NCBI RefSeq assembly: GCF_029946165.1
Contig: NZ_JAQSDZ010000008.1
Coordinates: 124,001 to 188,000, forward strand
Length of the DNA stretch: 64,000 nt
Origin: Methylotenera sp.
Lineage (GTDB): Bacteria; Pseudomonadota; Gammaproteobacteria; Burkholderiales; Methylophilaceae
Direction of reading: 5' to 3'
Numbering within the stretch: position 1 is the stretch's first letter; every line of letters starts with the position of its first letter. The translations under genes were made by a program, and so were the position numbers. Below the pieces are notes generated by a model. The model was not told the DNA's origin and did no database searches. It was given only the letters and a program-made list of their open reading frames with translations. Below are positions 1 to 10,057 of the stretch, piece after piece.

Positions 1-119
1 GTGATATTAGCTTTTTAGTGCAAGTAATTAGAGATTAGAACTACTATTTAGATAAAATAAAAGTTTATAAATTATGTGTATTTTCACGTAGTTTATATCA
101 AGTTAAGTTATGAACTTTC

Positions 120-128
120 TGTGGATAA
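120..128 (-). promoter_or_regulatory. DnaA box
   Basis: Perfect match to the TTATCCACA consensus on the minus strand. Confidence 0.8.
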
Positions 129-177
129 AAGTAGGAAAAGGTTGTGTATTTAAGAATTACATTATTTTCTCAACAAT

Positions 178-186
178 TTATCCACA
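178..186 (+). promoter_or_regulatory. DnaA box
   Basis: Perfect TTATCCACA on the plus strand, facing the box at 120-128 in inverted orientation. Confidence 0.8.
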
Positions 187-254
187 GTAGAATATGCTTT
201 TATTAAGATAAAAAAATTAGAGTTAATATATTGATTTAATTAAAAAATAATCAG

Positions 255-263
255 TTATCAACA
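255..263 (+). promoter_or_regulatory. DnaA box, one mismatch
   Basis: TTATCAACA differs from the consensus at one base. It lies just before the AT-rich ATT-repeat tract, the usual place for a box that guides DnaA onto the unwinding element. Confidence 0.55.
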
Positions 264-320
264 GAAAATTGCAACATTATTATTATTATTATTTATATAT
301 ATATTATTTAGGTTATAAAG

Positions 321-1421
321 ATGAATATACAAATCAACCGCGAAACATTGTTAAAGCCTTTGACTTCAGTCACTAGTATTGTAGAAAAAAGACATACCTT
401 ACCAATATTGTCTAATTTGTTATTAGAGGCTAAACAAAACAAAATTCATCTAACCGCCACAGATTTAGAAATGCAAATATCACTTTCAATAGAAAGTGCA
501 GCAACAGGTGATTTCTCAACTACGATATCAGCTAAAAAATTACTTGATATTTGTCGTTCATTGCCAGATAGCTCAGAAATTAATATGGCGACTAATGACA
601 GCCGTATTACATTAAAAGCTGGTAAAAGTAGGTTTAATTTACAAACGCTGCCTGCGGCAGATTATCCAGTAATGACTAAAACACAAGGTGAAAGTACTTT
701 GGTAACAGTTGGTCAACGTCAGCTAAAAGATTTGTTAAAGCAAGTTGAATTTGCCATGGCACAACAAGATATTCGCTATTACTTAAATGGCTTGTTATTT
801 GAAGTTGTTGCTAATCGTTTAAACATTGTCGGTACAGATGGGCATAGACTAAGCTTTACCTCAACAGAACTTAAACAAAATTACGATAAACAAGATGTTA
901 TCTTGCCGCGTAAAACTGTGATTGAGTTAATCAAGCTGCTAGATGATAGTGATGAAGATGTACAAATTGAATTAGCAAGTAACCAAGTTAACTTCAGTTT
1001 TAGTCATTTTAAATTAATCTCAAAAGTGATTGATGGTAAGTTCCCAGATTACAACCGTGTGATTCCAACAGGGCATCAAAACAGCTTTACAACGGATAGA
1101 GTAGGCGTGTTGTTAGCAATGCAGCGCGCTTCAATTTTATCAAACGAAAAATATCGCGGTATTCGCATGGTGCTAAGTAATAATAATTTAAAACTCATCA
1201 GCACAAATAGCGATCAAGAAGAGGCTGAAGAAGAATTAGAAATTGATTACGCAGGCGATAGCTTAGACATAGGTTTTAACGTTACCTATTTAATTGATGT
1301 GTTAAATAATACGAGTAGTGAGCAAGCCACGTTCTCATTTGCAGATGCAAATAGTAGCTGCTTAATCACAGTACCTAAGAATAATGATTACAAATATGTA
1401 GTCATGCCGATGCGTATTTAA
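321..1421 (+). CDS. dnaN: DNA polymerase III beta subunit (sliding clamp)
   Basis: DnaN forms the ring-shaped dimer that tethers DNA polymerase III to DNA and recruits other repair and replication factors. The protein is 366 residues, the family's normal length, and begins with the typical MNIQINRETLLKPL stretch and the VEKRHTLPILSNLLLEA block. It ends with VVMPMRI, matching the conserved C-terminal MPMR(I/L) motif that closes the third clamp domain. An AGG at 310-312 gives a modest ribosome binding site before ATG 321. The gene sits between the origin-like region and gyrB, the usual dnaA-dnaN-gyrB order. No anomalies were seen and the identification is secure. Confidence 0.98.
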   Translation: MNIQINRETLLKPLTSVTSIVEKRHTLPILSNLLLEAKQNKIHLTATDLEMQISLSIESAATGDFSTTISAKKLLDICRSLPDSSEINMATNDSRITLKAGKSRFNLQTLPAADYPVMTKTQGESTLVTVGQRQLKDLLKQVEFAMAQQDIRYYLNGLLFEVVANRLNIVGTDGHRLSFTSTELKQNYDKQDVILPRKTVIELIKLLDDSDEDVQIELASNQVNFSFSHFKLISKVIDGKFPDYNRVIPTGHQNSFTTDRVGVLLAMQRASILSNEKYRGIRMVLSNNNLKLISTNSDQEEAEEELEIDYAGDSLDIGFNVTYLIDVLNNTSSEQATFSFADANSSCLITVPKNNDYKYVVMPMRI

Positions 1422-1426
1422 GCGCT

Positions 1427-1442
1427 TGTTTCACGTGAAACA
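1427..1442. promoter_or_regulatory. parS: parS centromere-like site (ParB binding)
   Basis: TGTTTCACGTGAAACA is a perfect 16-bp palindrome identical to the canonical bacterial parS sequence. It begins six bases after the dnaN stop codon, in the dnaN-gyrB gap about 1.2 kb from the DnaA boxes. ParB loads at such sites to segregate the new origins. The exact match and origin-proximal position make the call strong. ParA and ParB themselves are not in this window. Confidence 0.9.
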
Positions 1443-1464
1443 GTTAAACCCAAATATTTACTAA

Positions 1465-3909
<2,445 letters not shown>

Positions 3910-3983
3910 GGTAGTGTAGGTTCCCACTGATTTCTAGATTTTTCCCAAAAAAATAGATTTTTAATTTTTAAACTGAAATTCAT

Positions 3984-4012
3984 AAAGGGTCCTAATTGGA
4001 CCCTTTTTCTTT
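3984..4012 (+). terminator. Rho-independent terminator of gyrB
   Basis: AAAGGGTCC (3984-3992) pairs perfectly with GGACCCTTT (3998-4006) around a five-base loop, followed by a T-rich tract. It lies about 75 bases after the gyrB stop codon. Confidence 0.88.
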
Positions 4013-4298
4013 ATATGCTTGTGATAGGTTCTCGGCCCAGAATTAACCATAGAGTTGTTGACGGTTAACTTACTCACAGACTAACGTTAGTAATATTAGG
4101 ATATTTATAAATGTTTATTTATACTAATTCAACATTATTGAATAAGAGTGTCAATGCTGTTAAGACTTTAAAACTTCTCACGATATTAAGAAGTTAGTTT
4201 CGTGTTCTTCACTGAATAATAAAAATATAATACTCAAACAATTAGACATAAAAAAATGTCGGCGTTTGTAAGAATGATTTTAATAGGGGTTGTAAAGA
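4013..4298. other. Gene-free stretch between gyrB terminator and M48 protease
   Basis: AT-rich sequence with no convincing reading frame. AGGGG near 4286 is the likely ribosome binding site for the ATG at 4299. CTAACGTTAG at 4081-4090 is a short palindrome without a recognised binder. No promoter is clear by eye. Confidence 0.4.
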
Positions 4299-5612
4299 AT
4301 GAAAATAATAATAACAATAGGCCTTGTCCTTACCTCACTCTTAACGGGCTGCGCCACCAACCCAATGACAGGTAGATCACAACTTATCTTAGTTTCAGAG
4401 GCTGCTGCCATTAACAAAAGTTCATCACTTTATGAGTCTATGATTAATGGCTATGGAAAAGAAAGCAAAATTAGTAGTGATCCAGCAGTCAATGAGCGTG
4501 TTCAAAAAATTACCAACCGACTTGTCGAGCAAGCTGTTTTATATAAACCTAACTCTCAAAAGTGGCAATGGCAAGTCAATGTAATTGAATCGGAAGAAGT
4601 AAATGCTTTTTGTATGGCTGGCGGAAAAATGGCCGTTTATACAGGTTTACTAAATAAGGTTCAGCCAACTGATGATGAGCTAGCACAGGTCATGGGACAT
4701 GAAATATCCCATGCTTTGGCAAATCACACCACAGAAAAAATGTCTGTGCAAATCTTAACTCAAATTGCTGTAGGGGCTGTAACCGTTGCAGCGGCGGCTT
4801 CTGATAGAAGTGCTTACCAGTCACAACGAAATTACAACACGCAAGCGGTGCAAAACACAGCAGTTTTAGCGGGTGCTGCATTTGTTACCTTACCAAATAG
4901 TAGGGGTGCAGAAACCGAGGCTGATAAGCTAGGCATCGAGCTTGCTGCCCAAGCGGGTTATAACCCAGAGGCAGCAGTTTCGCTGTGGCATAAAATGATG
5001 GAGGCAACTGGTAATAAAGTTAAAGGTGACTTTATGAGTACTCATCCTTCACCACCGAATAGAATTGATGCTTTAACTGCTCTGCAGGAGCCGATGAAAA
5101 AAATTTACGATGTAAAAGCTCCGCTTTATGCCAATTACAAACCAACATTCCAATATGTAAAAACCGCTAGTGAGTCGTCAGGCTTTGGTTCCAATGTTCG
5201 CGTTGTTTCAGAAGGGTCTTCTCTGGCACCGGCACCAGTTTTAGACGAATCAAAGACTATGGCATTCTACTCAGCTGATTATGAATCATTCAAAGCTGGT
5301 ACTTTTGAGTTCAATTGTAAAACTTGTAGCTTAAAATTTTATATGAACCAAGTTGAGTTACGAAGATTGCATGACACCCGTGATTGGCGGGGACTGGCAC
5401 AGAAGCTTATAAAAATTGGATATCAATTTGATCTCTCTTACTATTATCTTGCAACAGCGGCAAAGGGATTAGGGCAAATAGATAGCTCTAAAATTTATTT
5501 TAAAAAGGCAAAAGAGCTCACTGAAAGTGATGATACTAATTGTAAAAAAGCAAAAATGATTAAGTGTGAAGGAGTTGATATAGCAGCAGTATCAGATTTA
5601 GCGCTGAAATAA
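4299..5612 (+). CDS. M48-family zinc metalloprotease lipoprotein
   Basis: A predicted periplasmic, membrane-anchored zinc peptidase of the M48 (Oma1/LoiP/YcaL-like) group, which handles envelope protein quality control. The N-terminus is a lipoprotein signal peptide with lipobox LLTGC (Cys18), followed by ATNPMTGRSQL, typical of M48 lipoproteins. The zinc-binding motif HEISHALANH starts near residue 133, and the third-ligand region ETEADKLG is near 206. The M48 core ends around residue 265 with STHPSPPNRI. A further 170 residues follow, holding four Cys and a helical, TPR-like segment; this extension is longer than in short LoiP-type proteins and its role is unknown. The gene appears monocistronic. 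Confidence 0.85.
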   Translation: MKIIITIGLVLTSLLTGCATNPMTGRSQLILVSEAAAINKSSSLYESMINGYGKESKISSDPAVNERVQKITNRLVEQAVLYKPNSQKWQWQVNVIESEEVNAFCMAGGKMAVYTGLLNKVQPTDDELAQVMGHEISHALANHTTEKMSVQILTQIAVGAVTVAAAASDRSAYQSQRNYNTQAVQNTAVLAGAAFVTLPNSRGAETEADKLGIELAAQAGYNPEAAVSLWHKMMEATGNKVKGDFMSTHPSPPNRIDALTALQEPMKKIYDVKAPLYANYKPTFQYVKTASESSGFGSNVRVVSEGSSLAPAPVLDESKTMAFYSADYESFKAGTFEFNCKTCSLKFYMNQVELRRLHDTRDWRGLAQKLIKIGYQFDLSYYYLATAAKGLGQIDSSKIYFKKAKELTESDDTNCKKAKMIKCEGVDIAAVSDLALK

Positions 5613-5620
5613 AATATTAG

Positions 5621-5650
5621 TGACCTGATTTTGAAGTGAGGTCATTAGTT
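5621..5650 (+). terminator. Possible weak terminator after the M48 gene
   Basis: TGACCT (5621-5626) pairs with AGGTCA (5639-5644) across a 12-base loop, followed by a short T-rich tract. The stem is short, so this is tentative. Confidence 0.35.
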
Positions 5651-5830
5651 TTCGACCTTCAAACTGGAAAATTAAAGTTTATTTAACCAATTAAAAATTT
5701 GCATCTTGGCTTTTTTAGTAATTTATTAAATTAAACTCGCTTTTAGGCTTAATGGTCGCGTGCTTAATTACGCTCACTCCAACACCACAACGCGAGTTCA
5801 TACTATTTTTATTTCCAAATCTACCTTATT

Positions 5831-5854
5831 AATGAATGTATTCCTACATTCATT
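5831..5854. repeat. 10-bp perfect inverted repeat upstream of the CBS gene
   Basis: AATGAATGTA (5831-5840) and TACATTCATT (5845-5854) form a perfect inverted repeat with a four-base spacer, about 80 bases before the CBS-protein start. No T-tract follows, so an operator or mRNA structure is more likely than a terminator. Confidence 0.5.
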
Positions 5855-5934
5855 TCATCATAACTCTGATAATCCATCTTAGGCTGAATCATTAAAGTGT
5901 CCTTTTGATCAATTTCTTTTTGAAGGAGTTAATG

Positions 5935-6348
5935 ATGTATATCAGCGAAGTAATGACGAAAAATGTGCGGATTGGATCTCCTGAGGACACACTGCAGATG
6001 GCTGCGGAAATGATGGGGGACTGTGATTTCGGGATTTTACCGATTGAGGATAACAATCAATTGGTAGGCATGTTATCTGATCGTGATATCACCATTCGCG
6101 CTGTTGCCAAAGGTTTTTCACCTAATGAACATCATGTAAGGGAAATTATGACCCGAGATGTACAATTTATTTATGAGGATGAGACCGTAGAAGATGCAGC
6201 TCAAATGATGAGTAGTCTGCAAGTGCGTAGACTTCCAGTGGTAGATATTGACGAACATTTGGTAGGCATTGTTTCGCTCGGAGACCTTGCAATTTCTGGT
6301 GATGAAGCTGCTGGGGATGCGCTTGAGTCAATCTCACAGCCAAATTAA
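5935..6348 (+). CDS. Tandem CBS-domain protein
   Basis: A soluble 137-residue protein made of two CBS domains only (about residues 1-60 and 70-127). Such pairs bind adenine nucleotides and act as stand-alone regulators. Visible CBS signatures are VGMLSDRDITIRAVAKG in the first repeat and VGIVSLGDLA in the second, each preceded by the VxDIMTxxV-type opening (SEVMTKNV and REIMTRDV). The start is placed at ATG 5935 because AAGGAG at 5923-5928 is six bases upstream. ATG 5932 is adjacent and an upstream TTG at 5905 lacks a binding site. The gene stands alone and is followed by a strong terminator. The ligand cannot be told from sequence. Confidence 0.88.
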   Translation: MYISEVMTKNVRIGSPEDTLQMAAEMMGDCDFGILPIEDNNQLVGMLSDRDITIRAVAKGFSPNEHHVREIMTRDVQFIYEDETVEDAAQMMSSLQVRRLPVVDIDEHLVGIVSLGDLAISGDEAAGDALESISQPN

Positions 6349-6377
6349 CTAGAGCTTACTTTAAGCTAAGATTCTTT

Positions 6378-6406
6378 AACCCGTGGATAAATATTCACGG
6401 GTTTTT
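6378..6406 (+). terminator. Rho-independent terminator of the CBS gene
   Basis: AACCCGTG (6378-6385) pairs with CACGGGTT (6396-6403), followed by a run of T ending at 6406. Confidence 0.88.
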
Positions 6407-6719
6407 TGTCTAAATTTCATGATTGCTTACTTCTACGCTTAATAAAGTCTACGACACTTAGCCTAGCTATTAGCCTGACACAAGCATCAAACTCTCGGAT
6501 AGGGGTCCATTTTGTGCAAGAACCTACTTGCTGGGGTTAATAGTAAATGCGTTATTAGAATATTCGTCTTTACCTGCTGAACCAAGGGTAGATAATTGTA
6601 GTTTTAATTGCAGTAGAAAATATTCTTGAAGATATGTTTATATCTTCGAACGCTTGCTAACAGACGCAAAATCAGGAGAAGCATAATTTTAAGTTCACCA
6701 TATAGGAAAGGATTATCAA
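6407..6719. other. Gene-free stretch
   Basis: No convincing gene. A small hairpin GAAGATAT (6628-6635) / ATATCTTC (6640-6647) has a four-base loop and no T-tract. The AGGAAAGG motif near 6704-6711 serves the small reading frame that follows. Confidence 0.4.
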
Positions 6720-6824
6720 ATGAGAAAGTCTCTGGCAATTAAAGCGTTAACATTTGTGGCTTTGTATCTTTGGCGAAAGAAGAGTAAAGCTAGTAGGGCA
6801 AAATCACCAATGAATAACGTATAA
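6720..6824 (+). CDS. Possible 34-residue small basic protein
   Basis: ATG 6720 to TAA 6822-6824 encodes 34 residues starting MRKSLAIKALTFVALYLW, a hydrophobic helix, and continuing with a lysine/arginine-rich tail (RKKSKASRAKS). A good ribosome binding site, AGGAAAGGA at 6704-6712, lies seven bases upstream. This arrangement looks like a small membrane-associated protein. I recognise no family. It stands alone in an 850-base gap and is followed by a large inverted repeat at 6859-6912. Coding status rests on the binding site and amphipathic composition only. Confidence 0.4.
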   Translation: MRKSLAIKALTFVALYLWRKKSKASRAKSPMNNV

Positions 6825-6858
6825 CTTCAAAATTATATAAAGCAATCATAGGATTTGA

Positions 6859-6912
6859 TTTGAGTACCTTAGTCTAATTTTGTAAGTCTAATTTTGTACT
6901 AAGGTACTCAAA
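6859..6912. repeat. 15-bp perfect inverted repeat enclosing a direct repeat
   Basis: TTTGAGTACCTTAGT (6859-6873) and ACTAAGGTACTCAAA (6898-6912) are exact inverted copies. The 24-base spacer contains most of two adjacent copies of AGTCTAATTTTGTA. A weak T-rich run follows. It could be a terminator for the small reading frame at 6720, an operator, or a small mobile-element remnant. Confidence 0.7.
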
Positions 6913-7144
6913 CTTGTTATATATATTGCATTTTCAAATGCTATATATTTCTTTTAGTTTTATGCAAGGTCAAACAAGGAATACTCCTTGTCCATATTTG
7001 ACTGTCGACATTAATCTCTACTAGCAGTAAGATAATTGTATTGATTTAAGGAAATTAATCAGTGGCGTTCTTAGCGCAAGCTGCATCAAGGGATAATTAT
7101 GTCCCAATTGAGGCGAAATTGGTTCAGTTTCCATTTTTTATAAC
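6913..7144. other. Gene-free leader upstream of the AsmA-like gene
   Basis: No gene recognised. A 14-codon frame (ATG 7099 to TAA 7143) ends immediately before the GGAGGT ribosome binding site at 7145-7150. It might couple translation to the next gene but has no other support. Confidence 0.3.
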
Positions 7145-7198
7145 GGAGGTCATATCATACATCCGTGGAAGCAAAAGCTGGTATGGTTTGCGGCTATT

Positions 7199-8494
7199 GT
7201 GGCAGTACTATTTGTTGTGCCATTCTTAGTTCCCATGAGTGCATATATTCAGCAGGTAGAAGCGTTGGCAACGAACACGCTCGGCCAACCAGTCAGCATT
7301 GGGTCGCTTCGCGTAGCCTTATTGCCAAGCCCGCGTCTTAACGTGGGTGATGTCGTGGTGGGTAAACATCGAGAGTTAACTATCGCGCATATTTCTGTGG
7401 TTCCTGCCCTTACATCTTTATTGTCAGAGACCAAGGTAATATCAAGCTTGCGAGTGATAAAGCCCATGAGTACAAAGGACGCGCTTAATATTTTAGCTGG
7501 TTTAGCCACGGAAGCAGAGGGGAAACCCAGCAACAATGCTGTAAATGTACGTCAAATAATTATAAAGGATGCAAAGCTTGATTGGCCAGGCATGCGCTTG
7601 CTAGAGATGAATGCTGATATCAGCTTAAGCGCTGAAAGTAAGCCTGAAGCAGCTAAGATAGAGAGTGTAGATGGCCAGCTAAAGTTTAATTTTATCCCCC
7701 AGAGTAGTCGGCAATTAATCACGCTCACTGCCAAAGAGTGGATTTTGCCGATGGGAGCGCCTTTGCTCATTAACCAGCTACAGATGAATATGGTGCTAAC
7801 CGAAAGCAAGTTGGAGGTTTCTAAAATTGACGGCACATTTTATGGTGGTAAGTTAAGCGGCGTTGCTAATTTAACTTGGGGTAAAAGCTATAAGATTAAC
7901 GGAAAAATCAAGCTTGATAACCTAGCGCTACATGAGCCAGCAACGTTACTGACCAAGTCTACAAGCGTGAGTGGCCAACTTTTTAGCAGCGGCCAATACA
8001 CTGCGACAGCAAAAGAGCCCGCACAGCTAGCGGATAACTTGCATGCGAATTTTAAATTTAATGTAAAAGATGGTGTGCTCTATGGTTTTGACTTGGCAAA
8101 AGCGCCATTAATGCTTTTAGGGCAGGGTAAAGGCGGTGAAACCAAGTTTGATGAGTTCACTGGCTTGCTTGGAATCTCAGGTAAAACATATCAATTACGT
8201 AATTTACAAATAAGTTCTGGACTGATGTTAACCTACGGCGCAGTGAAAATAAACCCGAATAAAAGCCTAAATGGCGAGGTGAAAGTAGAAGTCAAGAATA
8301 GCATGAAGATTGCAGCAATTCCGTTACAAGTTTCTGGTACTTTAGACAACCCAACAGTATTCCCAACCAAGGCTGCTATAGCTGGCGCTGTTGCAGGTAC
8401 CGCCCTTTTAGGACCGGTAGGGACGGGAGTTGGCATTAAGGCTGGCGAGGCTATAGGAGACTTGAAAGGCTTATTTATCGGTGATGAAAAATAA
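7199..8494 (+). CDS. AsmA-family inner-membrane protein
   Basis: AsmA-like proteins are anchored in the inner membrane with a large periplasmic part and are linked to phospholipid transport and outer-membrane assembly. After an N-terminal hydrophobic helix, GQPVSIGSLRVALLPSPRLNVGDVVVG (near residues 29-56 counted from GTG 7199) is the classic AsmA opening. The C-terminal AsmA_2-like part includes GVLYGFDLAKAPLML near 295. The start is uncertain. A perfect GGAGGT (7145-7150) lies too far from GTG 7199, and the open frame continues upstream as HPWKQKLVWFAA, giving the expected positive residues before the helix. No ATG, GTG or TTG is correctly placed; ATA 7157, six bases after GGAGGT, is the best placed codon. 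Confidence 0.75.
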   Translation: MAVLFVVPFLVPMSAYIQQVEALATNTLGQPVSIGSLRVALLPSPRLNVGDVVVGKHRELTIAHISVVPALTSLLSETKVISSLRVIKPMSTKDALNILAGLATEAEGKPSNNAVNVRQIIIKDAKLDWPGMRLLEMNADISLSAESKPEAAKIESVDGQLKFNFIPQSSRQLITLTAKEWILPMGAPLLINQLQMNMVLTESKLEVSKIDGTFYGGKLSGVANLTWGKSYKINGKIKLDNLALHEPATLLTKSTSVSGQLFSSGQYTATAKEPAQLADNLHANFKFNVKDGVLYGFDLAKAPLMLLGQGKGGETKFDEFTGLLGISGKTYQLRNLQISSGLMLTYGAVKINPNKSLNGEVKVEVKNSMKIAAIPLQVSGTLDNPTVFPTKAAIAGAVAGTALLGPVGTGVGIKAGEAIGDLKGLFIGDEK

Positions 8495-8569
8495 ATAGCC
8501 ATGTTTGCAACATACTGTAGGGCAATAGGTAAGATAGTTGGTATAAATTAACAAAATAGGTGGTCTGTT

Positions 8570-8782
8570 ATGTTTAAATTTAAAAAGTGGTTGTGGGCAA
8601 AAATTACAAGATTTTTGGGGCTTAATCGAGCTTATGAAAAATACTTAGCTCATTTTAATCATTATCAAACGAATGTGGTGGATGGGGAATTGCAAAAGGA
8701 CTTGAATGTAAAGGCCATGAGCAAAGAGGAATTCACGAAAGTGTGGAAGCCAACTAAAAAAAGTAAAAGCGGATGTTGTTAA
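8570..8782 (+). CDS. Small protein resembling the YbdD/YjiX family
   Basis: A 70-residue basic protein with an aromatic N-terminal helix (MFKFKKWLWAKITRFLGL), a YEKYLAHFNHY segment, an MSKEEFTKVW segment and a Cys-Cys C-terminus. YbdD/YjiX (DUF466) proteins share the Y..Y..H spacing, the M..EEF motif and a terminal CC, so membership is plausible, although the middle is longer than usual and no CstA-type carbon-starvation permease is adjacent. AGGTGG upstream of ATG 8570 provides a ribosome binding site. The gene lies 75 bases after the AsmA-like gene and could share its transcript. The function is unknown. Confidence 0.55.
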   Translation: MFKFKKWLWAKITRFLGLNRAYEKYLAHFNHYQTNVVDGELQKDLNVKAMSKEEFTKVWKPTKKSKSGCC

Positions 8783-8796
8783 TTTATACATCAAAA

Positions 8797-9171
8797 TTAT
8801 TTCGCAATAAAAAGATAGCCTGCTAGAAGTAACCCCACTAATGCAATTGAAAAGCTAAATAATGAAGCCAACCAAGGAATTGCTAATTTGGGTACATCTT
8901 CAGGTGGAAGCGTTTTAAGATAACGATAATGGTTTAATTGCGCCCCTACTGAAATGATAACTCCAATCATCACCAGCGAAACGCCCAAGATACCTGCAGT
9001 ACCATTACTCGGTTGCAAGGTATTATTAGTTTGATTTGATAATGACAATACCGATAAAAATAAGCCAAATTTAGCTACAACAAACCCAAGTGCCATTACG
9101 GTCATACTCGACCGCAGCCAAGCTAATAAAGTACGTTCTGCAGCAAAAAAGACACTTGGGTCAGAAGCCAT
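8797..9171 (-). CDS. DUF202 (YidH-type) membrane protein
   Basis: A 124-residue inner-membrane protein of the DUF202 family. The diagnostic opening FFAAERTLLAWLRSSMTVMALGFVVAKFG (residues 8-36) contains the conserved ERTxLAWxR motif. Three hydrophobic helices are visible, at about 20-42, 57-78 and 98-120. The biochemical role of the family is not established. It converges on the YbdD-like gene with only 14 bases between stop codons. The iron-permease-like gene lies upstream on the same strand with a gap of about 100 bases. Confidence 0.9.
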   Translation of the reverse strand: MASDPSVFFAAERTLLAWLRSSMTVMALGFVVAKFGLFLSVLSLSNQTNNTLQPSNGTAGILGVSLVMIGVIISVGAQLNHYRYLKTLPPEDVPKLAIPWLASLFSFSIALVGLLLAGYLFIAK

Positions 9172-9275
9172 TTGTATTCCTTAAAAGTTATCTTGATTAT
9201 AAAAAATAAGTAAGTTGATATATCAATTAAGTAGTTATTCAAATCTAAATATTAACCCTATATGCTAACTTTTAA

Positions 9276-9686
9276 TCATGGTTCTGGTGAATCAGTATCA
9301 AAATTCCCTTGGCTTAAGCTAGTCCGCGCAGCCGCCGCTAGTGCCTGATATTTCTTTTTGAATTCATCGAGATTCTCCTCTTCAAGATCTTCCAAATCCA
9401 GGAGTACATTATGAGCGCCTTTTGTAGCGCGGATTAACTCGTCAAGCTTGACCTGAATGGCCTCAGTATCTCTATTTTGTGTATTTTGAATTAAGAAAAC
9501 CATTAAAAATGTGATGATGGTTGTTCCTGTATTAATAACCAATTGCCATGTATCGCTAAAATTGAAGATCGGACCTGTAAGAATCCACACGACAACAATC
9601 GCAGTTGCAAAGGCAAACACGCGCGGTCGACCGCAGAAGTGAGCTGTGACCTTAGCAAAATTTGAATACCAAGAAGTGTTGCGCAT
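9276..9686 (-). CDS. Low-affinity iron permease-like membrane protein
   Basis: A 136-residue protein matching the bacterial low-affinity iron permease-type family. The FAKVTAHFCGRPRVFAFATAIVVVWILTGP opening, the FNFSDTWQLVINTGTTIITFLMVFLIQNTQNRD core and the QVKLDELIRA tail are the recognisable family blocks. Two membrane helices (about 22-41 and 52-69) are followed by an acidic helical tail. In bacteria the transport role is inferred from weak similarity to fungal proteins and is not proven here. No iron-regulatory box was recognised upstream. Confidence 0.85.
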   Translation of the reverse strand: MRNTSWYSNFAKVTAHFCGRPRVFAFATAIVVVWILTGPIFNFSDTWQLVINTGTTIITFLMVFLIQNTQNRDTEAIQVKLDELIRATKGAHNVLLDLEDLEEENLDEFKKKYQALAAAARTSLSQGNFDTDSPEP

Positions 9687-10057
9687 AAGTTTTATTTCCT
9701 TGATGGTGTTTGTTTAACTTTATTGTTTAACAATTAAACCACATTTTATTTACTTAAACTTTTACTGACTATCCAGCAAAGTTACGCGACCATACTAATT
9801 TTATACTTAACTAGTACTTAACTAGGTTAAAAAAAACAAATTTCCGGTACGACGGAATTAAAACTAAAGATAACGGTGTTAACCTTCTAATAAGAACATG
9901 ATTAAGTGTTTATTTTAACAATGATACTTTTATCCTTGGTGTATCCTTATTCTTAATCATTTAATTTCCATAATTGGGTAGTAATACTCATAAAGTTATA
10001 ATTTGTTATATATATTTTTCGGGTTAGAGCAAAGCCTAATTTATTAAGGGTTAGTAA
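9687..10057. other. Gene-free stretch with a tandem 11-bp repeat
   Basis: Intergenic region between divergent genes. TACTTAACTAG occurs twice head to tail at 9804-9814 and 9815-9825, followed by an A-run. AAGGG near 10046-10050 is a ribosome binding site for GTG 10058. No gene is seen. Confidence 0.5.

Larger units (their letters stand above)
1..320. other. oriC: Probable replication origin (oriC) leader before dnaN
   Basis: This gene-free stretch precedes dnaN, where dnaA-dnaN origins commonly lie. Two perfect DnaA boxes are visible: TGTGGATAA at 120-128 (minus orientation) and TTATCCACA at 178-186. A one-mismatch box, TTATCAACA, lies at 255-263. A very AT-rich tract at about 272-310, with ATT trinucleotide repeats and alternating TA, follows the last box and could be the unwinding element. 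That dnaA lies just upstream of base 1 is inferred from the usual gene order and is not visible. Confidence is good for the DnaA boxes and moderate that this is the active origin. Confidence 0.7.

Noticed and set aside
7099-7143. 14-codon frame before the AsmA-like gene
   Set aside because: Too short, out of frame with the gene and without its own clear ribosome binding site; kept only as a remark.
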